Source: Druceiella hillmani (taxonomy: Eukaryota; Arthropoda; Insecta; Lepidoptera; Hepialidae). Taken from it: a stretch of DNA of 64,000 nucleotides. Below, piece by piece: positions 13,106-25,100 of the stretch; position 1 is the stretch's first letter; each line of letters starts with the position of its first letter. The stretch spans positions 27,049,001 through 27,113,000 of the forward strand of contig JAYKKI010000005.1 of assembly GCA_039881145.1 (NCBI GenBank), written 5' to 3'. The position numbers and the translations under genes are program-made. The notes under the pieces are model-generated. The model ran no database searches and was not told the DNA's origin. It saw only the letters and a program-made list of their open reading frames with translations.

Positions 13106-13299
13106 AGTGTATTTTTTTAGTTTTTTTAAATAATAAATTTTGCTTGTTATGCGAAAAAACACTTTGAGAGCATTTCGTATTTTGTGTTTCCAAATATGTG
13201 ATTATATTATAGAAAGATGATAAGTCTCTGTTGACAAATTGGTGACACACTTCAAAAGCTGTGGAATTTGTTAACAAAATGATCGTCTCTTTTTTGCAG

Positions 13300-13386
13300 C
13301 ATCATCACTTGGTGCAGCCGTCACTATGCCCGTCTGCGGCTTCCTTATTGCCAACTTCGGTTGGGAAAGTTCCTTTTATGTTACCG
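13300..13386 (+). CDS. SLC17 exon a (helix 5 region)
   Basis: An acceptor ending tttttttgcag precedes the exon and gtaagt follows it. The first two bases complete a codon from a previous exon outside the window; the frame then reads SSLGAAVTMPVCGFLIANF and GWESSFYVT, and the last G starts a split glycine codon. This corresponds to the SLC17 helix with a small-residue and MP..G motif, followed by the conserved W-(E/T)-x-x-FY turn before helix 6. The exon is 87 bases. Because it starts in mid-protein with a split codon, at least one further coding exon must exist upstream; none with family motifs was seen in 1-13299. Confidence 0.92.
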
Positions 13387-16300
13387 GTAAGTTTAAAGGA
13401 AAATATTAATTTTTTTCTTTAAAATAATACATTTCTAACATCACATCAAATGTAATAAATTCTGTTTGTTACTGTTAATAAATTTTGTTAATTCATACAA
13501 AAAAAGAAATGAAAAGACGTGACGTCACACTTTGTACATGGAAATGCAATGACTTCAACAACTATTTCTACAATTTCTGCATCTCGATTATTCCTGATCT
13601 TTGTGGATACAAGACGAGGTGCGCTTCCTAATAATCTAACTTAGCTCTCTCTTATAAAATTATAAATCATTACGTTCAAGCTCTAATCGAATACATTTTG
13701 GTGGCGTCCAGGTGCGGTTGGCGTCTTGTGGGGCGTCGTGTGGTTCGCTGTCGTCTACGACTCACCTTCTCAGCATCCTCGCATCAGTGACACGGAGCGC
13801 AATCATCTCGAGAAACTGGTCGGAACTTCGTCCAAGAAAGGGGTAAGGTCTTAATTTCTTATATATTAATCTCTTTTGATTGCGGGTTTTGCTCATGTTT
13901 ATTGAGGTATGTTACAATATTTAATACTGACAATATAATTTATAAATAAACGCGACGTGAGTTAGATTTATTATACAGTAAGTTTTAGTCCCTACCACGC
14001 GACCGTTCCTACCTTAAAACTCACTGTTATATTATAATATTACTGTATTAAGATATAATTTATATATTGATGTATCGCTCAACTCCTCGACTTGAGCGAT
14101 ACATCAATATATAAATTATACGTATTACGTCGAATACATGATATAAAGTGCAGAAAATAATTCGCAATCTTTGTAATAAACCTTGAAAAAATTATTTCAT
14201 ATACTTTTCAGTCAGATGGAAACAAACAGCTAACAGTTATACAAACTTTAAGAATCTTTTCAAACTGTTCAAACATCGCGTAAAAGATTTTAAATGTGCG
14301 CAAAACAATTTTAATGTCTACAAAACAAATAGATACATAAATTTTAATTACACGTTTACGGTACGTATATTTTTTGAATAATATATATAATGCAAACTCA
14401 ATTGACACTTATATGATAAAAATGCTTTTTTCCATAAATAATGAAAATAAAATTTCTGCTTTTACACGAAAAACAAAAGAAGTTCGTTGTTTCTGGAAAT
14501 AAGTTACTGATTTTTCAAATTGTTTACGAGGTTTATACTTTAACTACATTGCTATATGGTACTTTTTTTTTATTGCTATATGGCTTATAGTCAAAACTAT
14601 GAAATAACAGCATATATTATCAGTAATAAAAGTGAACAAAAACCTTATCGATACTAACTTTGATCGATATTTCTACAACACTAATATACTATGCACTTTT
14701 AAATTTATAAATGCTTAATCGTTACGTTATTACGCGTACTAACGCGTTTCATCAGCGGAATAAAGTAATTATTCCAATGAAAACAAGTTACTTTTCCTAA
14801 TAGTGTACGAGAGATGGCGCTGTGTTTTCGTGACATGTTACCTTATTAATGAATATTTTTATTACCGAACATGTACGTTCGTAGCTCTAGTTCAGGGTTT
14901 CCCAACCTTTTTTTTGTTGAGGCTCCCCGGACTATAAATTATATTTTCATGCCACCCTTCACTTTTTCATGCCCCCCCCCCCTTTGATTTAGTAAATTAA
15001 ATAAAAATGGTAACTGAAGTTTGTAAATACACAATAATTTTATACACAAACTGATTTCTCAACAAAAAATGTACACCAAAACGTCAAATTTTTCGCAAGT
15101 TTGTGGTAATAATAGTGAATATGATATTTAATTTCATTAATTTTATGTATGTAAATTAAACATTACATTTTAATGTTATTTGTTAATGTTGTTTGTATAT
15201 TTTTTTGTTTTTCTTTCTAAAATGCAAACGCTTTCCGCCCCCCTTGACATCTCTCTATGCCCCCCTTGGGAGGCGCGCCCCCCTGGTTGGGAACTCCTGC
15301 TCTAGTTGATCGTAAAAGAGTGTTTATTTTGAAGTTACAGTTTTGAATTTTTTTAGTTCTTCACAATATGGTTTACATTTTGTATTATGCGCAATAAACT
15401 CTCTTTTAATGACCATTTCTTCCGGTTTTTATCGCACAGATCAGTTGTATGCTTTGAACAACCCTCGACACTTAGGCTTGACGCTAAGCAGAAAAAACTC
15501 ATAAAGTAACACATAGCCCTATTCTTTCATTAAATTAATTATTGTTATCACTGTATCTGGTAAAGTACCACTTGAAGCGACAAGTACATAAAACTGTTCT
15601 GACGTATATCGAGAGTTATCAAAACGTGTTACATTAACAGCACGTACGAGTGTTATGAAAGATATTTTGTACATAAAACGTGTAATTAAATAAGCTTTGC
15701 ATTTGTATGTGTTTATGTCTTTACGTCATTTACAATCGAGTTGGAAAACGAGGAGGGAGTGGCTTCTTGCATTAAGTGGGATTCGTCATCTACGGAAGAC
15801 CCCGCTGCTCCGTATGGATACATATAATTTATGTCGAATGGGAAACATTTGACGAAAATTATAAGTATATCCTATTGTGTTAGAAGTTGCATTCTAGCGG
15901 TCAGTACATATATTTTCAATGTATGATTTCTTTCATAACATTATGTTAAATAGAAATTAGAAAAATACTTTTTATCGTTTAAAAACTTTATAAAGTATTT
16001 TTCTCTGTTCTCTGATTTAATTGGATTTGACATTTAATATAACACTTTTAAACTCGCAATGTGTTGTTATTCTGGGCGGGCTACTATTCAGTGACGTCAA
16101 GGGCCATCATGAACAATGAGTACTTGTAACGTGTTAATCCGTAACGTGCTAATCCGTAATTTAAAAGCAAATAACGTAACACATTATTAATCTATTAAGT
16201 TGTTATTCGCAAGTAGCCGCAAATGGGCAACTTGCAAATGAAATAATTGTTAAGGTTACATGATGAAAACAACTACAATTTATATTAAAGAAATATTTGA

Positions 16301-19034
16301 ACAATTAAATTGGAACCGTCTTCTGCTTCATATGTAGTTTTAAAGTGAAATTAGAGCGCTGGGACATTAGCTTGAAAAGTAATAGCAGTCTATATTAATT
16401 TTTAAACCATTTGAATGCTTTGTAAACTTAATAAGGCTTATTGAAATGATGAAGGAAGAAAAGGTTCAGAAAACAAACTTGCTACTAGTTTTTTTTAAGA
16501 GGGGAAAAATATAAAGTAGTTAGGATGAATAAAACGTTAAACGAATTCCCATTGACACAGTATATTAGAATATCTTTCCGAAGTAACTTTCTATCGCGGA
16601 ATAGAGATTAGAAATGACGTAAACAAAAGTCCAATATGAACTATTGTCATTGAACATGGCAGGGAAAACCAAAAATAAACCGGTAACAACTAATCTGCCG
16701 CAAAATGCAACACTTCATCTTACAACCCAATTTGTACGTAGTCGTAGACAAAAATAAATATATACATTATTTGCGAACTTCTGTGTTTGAAGTCTGTTAA
16801 CAAACATGGAATATGCCATGACGTTTTCATGACGCTGATTACATACTTCCTCTGACGTCATAAAAGAGTTAATGTTATTCTGGAGGCACTTTATTCAAGA
16901 TATGCAAATAAGAAAAAAAAACGATTTTTGTAGTCGCCAGTATTTTCTGCTAGTCGTCTAGGTATTTACAGTATTACTTACTTACTTAGATACTTAGGTA
17001 ATTTCGCGGAAATGCACTTTTGAAAATCGATTTGTATTTCGGGGTGATACTACTATTAAGTCTTTTTCGTCGAGTTTTCCTTGACATTACATTATTTTAC
17101 AACAAAGTAAATAAATTTATTTAAAGAAAAAACTTAAAATATTGTCTAAAAGTTTTTGCACCCTTTATTGGTATAAAGAAAAACGCCCTAAACTGTATTT
17201 TCAACGTCACACGAGTGAGATAAGTTTTGAACCGAACTCTACATTCCAATAAGTTCACCTTTCCAATAGGATGTCTGCTATTAGTTTTTTTTCGAATTTA
17301 TATCTATATTTTTTTCAGGGCCGCAATGGGGTGGATAATAAATATTTAATGCATAAAAATCTTGAACAAAATACTTATAAATAAAAATTGGCTAAAATTG
17401 AAAATGATTCGGCAAGTGAGTGTATTTTCTAGAAAGTCTTGGCACGATTACGGAACTCGAAGTGAGGCGTGGGTCGATCAGGCATCTTTTACTGTGAAAG
17501 CATATTGTCCCCTCGTAGTAACCACTTACATTGTTAAACCGTGGTCAAATATCCGAAACAGAACACTTATAGAATCATTACGTTGTCCATCCGTTTATCA
17601 CAGGCGATTTTTTCGGAAACTATTCGACGTAAAACTGTGAAATTTTGCACATAGAGTAGGGTAGTTTAATTATAGACGCAAAATATCTTAGTTAAATTTA
17701 GATTCTGGAGGTTAATTTCAGGTAATTTCAGTAAATAAAAAAAATTTAAAGAGATCGTGTGGAGTGTCAAACGGTTGAAGCACGAATTTAACAAAACATA
17801 TGATGTATTTTTTTAAATAAATTTGTTTAAATATTTTTGGAGAAAAAACGCTTTAAAATTGCTGTCCTTTGCCATTGTCAGTTAAAAGATCGTTCAGAAA
17901 AATCTGAAAAGAAATCGTGAACATTGCGAATTAGGTACAGATTGAACGAAAATTATCAGGATAGAAAAATTCTGATTGATTAATTGATATAAACAATGCA
18001 TTTGTTCGTTTCCATATAATTGCTGAATCATTGGTTTTAGAGAAAAAAATTTTCGGTAAAAAATATTTTCAACGATGTAAGGAACAACTTTTGTCCTCAC
18101 ACATTTTTCAAAATGTTTTATTTGGCTCAGTGGAAACACTCCCCACTCAGCTCATCGTATAAGCATGTGATACAGCATTAGTGCCGTCAGGAATCACGGC
18201 AGATGGGTGGAGATGAAGCTACTGAGGTTTTAATAATTTACGTAAAGAGCTTCATGGCCAGAACATTGTGTAAAATATAGCTTGTACTTGATCGATATCC
18301 TTTCTTTTATTTACATATACCCGATTCGTGTCTTACTCGTATGTTCAACAACAGTACTTGAAATCAGCGGGTGTCTAGAATGTTACTGTTAAATTGGAAG
18401 TGAAAAATTATCATTCTACTCTGTTACTGGGTTTATTGTTTCATACATTATTCATAAATTTATTGTTTTCCATAATCATTTCCGTCCCCTTGAACGTGTC
18501 GACTTTACTGAACTAGCATTTTTTCCCGCTTTACGCGCGCGAAACGTGCCATAGTACATATTCTAGTTTTTCACATTTTTCCCTCTGGGATTTACTCAGT
18601 AGGCTGTACGCGAGCCCGACAGATAGTGATGGTGTACTACAGTTACTAATATGTAAATATAAACGCATTGTTAAGTTTTAACACCTTTATTAAAAATAAA
18701 TTAAATACTGTCGCTGTCATCTAGGGAAAAATTATAAAATTACGCGTTTATTTTTTTTACTATTTTGTTACACATTAGTTGAGATCCCTATATGAAGCAT
18801 CTGCTGACGATTTTTATACATATAATTCTAAAACTTTAGAAGTTATGAAATTAAGACATATAAACGCCAGACATGACGAAGTTATAAATGTTCCTTGATT
18901 AAATACGGAACCTTATAAAGAATAATAGTCCAATGAAGTACCTATTTTTATATAATTTTGTTTTCCTCATTCGCTTCGCGTTGTACTAATGAGCTAAATT
19001 AATAAATATTTTAGTACAACATGTCTTTATTATA

Positions 19035-19127
<93 letters not shown>

Positions 19128-22100
19128 TGTTGATCAACTGTGGTACACGTCAAACGTAAAAGCGAAGTGAAATCGAATATAGTATAGTTACATCGGCCAT
19201 TTCCCTTTGTAATAGGGCTAATATTAAAAAAACACCTTTGAATATACTTTATTAAACATGAGTTTTTAGGGTTTGTCGTGAATCAGAGGGCTTTGTAATG
19301 CTATCATGTCCATCTATTCGTCTGTATTATGTAATGCTATCATGTCCATCTATTCGTCTGTATTATGTAATGCTATCATGTCCGTCTATTCGTCTGTATC
19401 ATGTAATGCTATCATGCCCATCTATTCGTCTGTATTATGTAATGCTATCATGTCCATCTATTCGTCTGTATCATGTAATGCTATCATGTCCATCTATTCG
19501 CCTGTATCATGTAATGCTATCATGTCTATCTATTCGTCTATATCATGTAAAGCTATCTTGTCCATCTATTCGGCCCACAATTTCTATCGTTTTAGACCGA
19601 TGAGAATGAAATTTTGTAAGCATACGCTTCATGTGGTGATCTCACATAATATATAGAAAAATTTAAAAAAATGTTTTTGTACCATGTCATACAAGTAAAG
19701 TTGCACCGATTTTTTTTATCACGCAATTGAATGGAATATCATTGATGTGGTCTTTTAAAATGAAATAGAGGATCCATTTGCTATATTTCATGATTTAGGC
19801 TTGCGAAATATGCATATTGATATTGTTGTGCAATGTGTTTCTAAGTTAAAAAAACTGAGGTAATTCTAAATACTCTACAAGTGTTTGGTTAGAACTTTCA
19901 AATAAAATCACTTCGGTTAATTTGCGTCAACGATATTAGAAGAAATAGACAACTACTTAAGCCTACTTTGTACCTGTTCCGATAGGCACTTGATCGTTTT
20001 TTTCCATTTATTTAATCAATTGGAGTTTCACTCAACGACCATTGTATTGCATTGTCAAAGAACTTTGTTATATTAATTTCAACAGTTCAATTTAGTTAAA
20101 AGTATTTGAGTAGTCTGATTAAATGTTAAGCGAACTGAAAGTATAAAAATTCGTTATTTTTTTAGATACTTGTCGGCGTATAGTTTTTTCCAGCGTTCTT
20201 CCGCTAGTGTTAATTTCTAACTGTCTTGTGATACAAAATGTTTTAGTTCGTAATATTGACTTATAGAATCTTGGTGCGTATATGGCAGAGGAAAACCGCC
20301 ATATACGCACCAAGACCTTTGTCGCTTAGTAGTATCAACTGTGTAAATTACAGTCGAGCAAACAGTACACGATTCTCTTAAGTTATATATAATACATAGT
20401 TTTGCGTATTGTACTTTAACATAATAGCATGCAATCAGACAACGACGGAAATGACTATTGTTGTAGCTAAAACATTCGTTACACGCGCGTTCGTTCGTTT
20501 TTGTACTGAATCAAAGTAATTGGCGATAAATTGGTCTTGATAAATTTTGAACTTCAATTATTTACTTGTATTTTAATTATTTTTTAAATCAAGATTTTTA
20601 ATTAAATGACTGGTCTACGATTTTAAATCTATGTACGTGATCGATATGCTAATATCTATACATAATATACAACTGAAGAATTGGAGGCTCTGTGCATTGA
20701 AGATATTTATTGAAGAATTATTTATACCCTCTATAATAAAAGTAATAAAACACAAAAATATTTTCTTTTTAGAGTTTTTGTCTGATGTAAATTTGTCTCC
20801 TAATTTTGTCTGTTTCGATACAAAGGGGACATACTTAAAAAAGTATTTTATAATTACTATTGATGGCGTTACATGTAGTTTATTCTTCAACCTTACAGTT
20901 AACTTAATAATATTTTCCGAAGGTCCACGTGAACGAAGTAATGGCTAGTTAGTAATATGCAGTAAAGGTTTCAGGTACTCTCTCATCGCATTTTTTACTT
21001 GAAGAAAAAACCAAATTTACACCGGAAAAACTCTCAATGTACAATGGCATTTTATTGATAAAAGATTTAAAATGTTGAAACATTACTTTTTTATGAAAAC
21101 ATAATAAGTATCTGTCGCTTAAAAGTTTATCAATTCGCTACGGGCATTATACGCAATGGTATTACATCAAATAGATAACGTCATTAGTGCTCTAAAAGTG
21201 GTGTTCGGCAGGCAAATAATTGCCTTATATTTGTTGCAATTATTCTTATATTAGTTCTCAATAATATTACATTTGATTATGTGTACAATTATCTTTTTTC
21301 TTTGACACTGTTTTTTTATACTTCACGTGTAAGCGCTGTTTGGGGCTACGTTTTTGTTCGTTTGATAACGTAATGTAGTTTAACGTATTTGTTTAATACT
21401 AGCGTGACCCGTGCGAAGTCTTCGCATTATAAATTATTCAACTCAATTTAATAAATCAAAATTGATTGCAGGTATTCAATTCATTTCTAATTTTGCACAC
21501 TGCTTATTACGTTTTTATTCCATTATGAAGCTCAGATGACAGATCAAACAAATATTTTACTAAAATTGACATATAGAGGCGCAAGTATCAAAAGCATTGA
21601 GCTAAAGCGCCACTTTATTTATACGTGAGTGGATTTGAAATTAAACAAAAATTTTACCGACCGTCAATTATAAATTATATAATAATTTTTTTAGTTGTGG
21701 ATGCCGGTAGAGCAAGCAATTATCTATAAAATGATATATAATTTATGTGGATTAGTTGTGAGGTTTTTTCTAAAAAGGGAGAGTAACATCTTAACCTTAG
21801 CGTATTAATATATATGATGATGATGATGATGATAACATCATTTCATAGGTATGATCGGAAATACGCTATAGGTAGCAAGTGTTGACCTGTTTATTTGATT
21901 TTTTCTTTCACTCTTCCCCTGTCATTAGAATAGAACACATGAATTTCATTATTGTCAACCGTTGTAGTTTAATTATCATAATACTTATAATTATTTAATA
22001 AATCTTGTATAAGGCGGTGTGAAACTAGCTTTGTTGCGAATATTTGACGCTAGTAATTACTTGTGTGAAAAATATGTATAGTTGTTTTATTTGATTTTTT

Positions 22101-25100
22101 CGCTGCCAAATCTTTCCGGAAGCTTAGACTTGTAGAATTTTTTTTGGATCTAGAGAGTAATTTTTATTGGGTAAAATACTAGCTAGGATTTAATTTTTGT
22201 ATTATATCAAAGATGAATTAACTGTTTATAGAAACTGTTAAATACGTTCACGCTGTTTTCCATCTAGACAGAAGGATAATTTTTGTTCATACATACTCTT
22301 GTACTTAAAAATCAAAATGAAATTGTTTCACTACCATTCACGGTCAGCAAAAAAGGACCTTCTCATCAAAGTCCTCACTAAAGGCCAGCCGACCCACTTA
22401 AATATTACACGTAACACCAAATTTGCAGTCAATACAATAACGCATACACAATCGGCAGATTGAACGTCTGTTAGGCCCATTGCGGGCGCGAAACAATAGA
22501 TATTGATGAAGGTGTGCGGCCGAGTGGGTGAGGCACATGTGTGTGACGTCACAGCAACTGTTGTCAGTCGCGAGTCGATTTGCCTGTTGCCAGGTGATAG
22601 CGTCGAGGATAGGGTGACCGGGCGACCGCTGCGCTCAGAGGTCAATTATTAACTTGCAAAATTCTATGTTCGATTTCCTGAAATGTAACTGGAAATATTT
22701 TACTTTTTGGTCACAATGACTTGTTAAAATATGTTGTCAATGGAGTCGATGTCAATGGAGTTTGTTGTCAACGAGTCGTTACTGAATTTACTACTCAATA
22801 TCTTTCTATCTGTAGATTATGCATTTTACGGCATTTCTTCTTTGGTTTTGTGGTACATTCTACTTGCTTATTCATATTCCATTTGAATCCATATAATTTA
22901 AATCACATAGGTTACCTATTCCCATGTAATTGACATCAAATAGACTATTATGGATTAATAGTTTAAAATTTTCTTTTCTTTTAACGATACAGAAATTACG
23001 TAGCACGTAATTAGTGAATTTTAAATCCTGCTTAAACCGATTTTTCTAATGCTGAATAACTGAATTATTTTTTTTTGGTGAAAAAAAATTCAAAACCCGT
23101 ATCAGTACAATTATGCCGATACGATATTGTGTGGTAGCAATTTTTAGGGCATATTTAATAAAGTATATAATTTAGAACTCGACTCGGTCAGAATATAAAT
23201 TTATGCCGTTTTTATACATAGATTTATTTCGTTATTGAGCACGAAACATAAAAAGGTTTATGTACAAACTCACGGGAATTACGTGGAAGATCGTGACTGA
23301 AAGTAACTTATTATGACTTCTAGTCATAGATAAGTTAAATACAAATTTCATTGTACAGTTGAGACTTGATCGGGTAACAAACAGACAAAAACTTGTAAAA
23401 AACTCTCGGTTAAAATTGGCTAACCCATTGTAAAGGCGGCTTTACAATGTTTGCCAAGATTTATGCGGCCGTTATTGCCTGCACTGTGTTATGAACTTTG
23501 CTGAAGATCGTTTACGTAAATTAAAATTTTACATAATTCTTTGCTGGTACTTGGGAAAAAGCTCAGTTTGTGTCAATTGAATTAGGATGAACACCTCGTA
23601 CGATTTAAATGCGTATATGTACTGGGAACGCGCATATGAACGGAACGGACATTTGAACGCTTTATGAACGTAACTTTTTGAATATCAGCAGTAAATTTAT
23701 TCCACAAATTAGCAGCGTACATTGTAAATAAGCATTCATAGAGTGATGTTTGGAAATGAAAAGGGCAAAGAAGCTTTCAGGATGTAATCCGGCGGCACGT
23801 GCACTTAGATTCATAAATCTGGAACAAATGTGGACAGACTAGGATTTTTCGTCGTAATCAAGAAGATCTAGTAAAACAAGCCCTTGACAGAAATGGAATT
23901 TAGTTTTATAATTTCACCACTGTTTTATTTGGAACTTTATTTAGGTTTTGAAGAAACAAATTCTCGTTATTTGTTGTTAGCTTCTTAAAACTTTTATTTG
24001 CATAAATACATCTCGAAAGAGTACTCGGAGAAAAGTGTGTGAATATCCAATTTTCCTGCGTAATTTAGTTTTTTTATTTACTTTTTGTTTTTTTATTAAA
24101 AACATGTAACAATATTTTCTAAAATCGTTTATGCAAATTCCTGTATTTCTTTACGTTAAGTTCTTGTTAATTATTTACAAACTTATGACTCGTGACTCGA
24201 AAATGTTAGCTTTAACAACGGGCCATTACAATACGCATAAATTTTATTTATACACATAATGCAAAATCTTGTTATCAGAAACGATAAACGCTGTAACGAT
24301 TTATGAATGAAATAGTCAAATTTTGTGTGAAATGTCCTAAATTTAGTTAAAAAAGCAATTCAAATGAATCAATACACTACTTAATGTGGAACAAGGTAGA
24401 ATTAACTAAATGTCCGTAAAGAAATTTCCGTTACACTGGCACGTGTAAATATACACAATGTCCAATAATAGAATAGCGATGATGCTGAGGACGCGTTTCA
24501 AAATTCGCGCGACAAAAATGTAGTAGGATCGAGAGAGCTTCAAAAGAACTTGGTGTGAACGATGGACGCTATCGTATCTTGACATCGGCCATTACGATGG
24601 CAGTTTTTCAAATCTCGGTTTAAGTGAATTGCAAGAAGATACCAGTTTCCGTATGTATATGCGTACCTTAGTTTTTCCGCACAGTTCTGTAGAGTATAGA
24701 ATTTTTGTGAGAGAAAAAAGAAACCGTGGCCATATGGGTGACCATATTCAAAATAAAAGCATTAAGAGCCTATCGTTTTTCTTAAGTAAATTTTCTTAAA
24801 TAATACAGTAGAAAATAAAACTTTAAATATCATATTATTATTTTTAAGGTTAGGATTATTTACATGTTCGTATGTCTGTTTGTCACAGTCACGTTTTACA
24901 GAAACCCGTTAATTATTAAAGTTAATGCTATATTAATGGAACATATTGGGCCTCGTGTTTCGTAGTAGTAAGAATTTAAAAAATATTTGTCTGAAAATTT
25001 GGATGGAAGTTTGGTATGAAAAAAAAAGTATAAGTAAAATAAGTATTCCAAAATTATTTTTCAATAATTCTATCTTAGATGTTTGAGAAGAAATTGCACA

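Larger units (their letters stand above)
1..13299 (+). other. Upstream sequence, probably intron of the SLC17 gene
   Basis: The first exon seen starts in mid-protein with a split codon, so transcription should enter from the left, making this stretch probably intronic. No exon with SLC17 helix 1-4 motifs was found. Content: unremarkable AT-rich DNA at 1-540, 1131-1486, 2950-3540, 3921-6190, 6300-8110, 8480-9210, 9340-10130, 10300-10740, 10840-11740 and 11900-12880, apart from a small cluster of CATATG and CACATCCATATG words at 11121-11178, with the repeats and islands listed separately in between. An alternative is that part is intergenic, if the N-terminal exons lie elsewhere. Confidence 0.6.

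Noticed and set aside
19298..19656. Repeat proteins MLSCPSIRLYYV and MSIYSSVLCNAI in two overlapping frames
   Set aside because: By-products of the 36-bp minisatellite; two frames open at once with no promoter or splice support.
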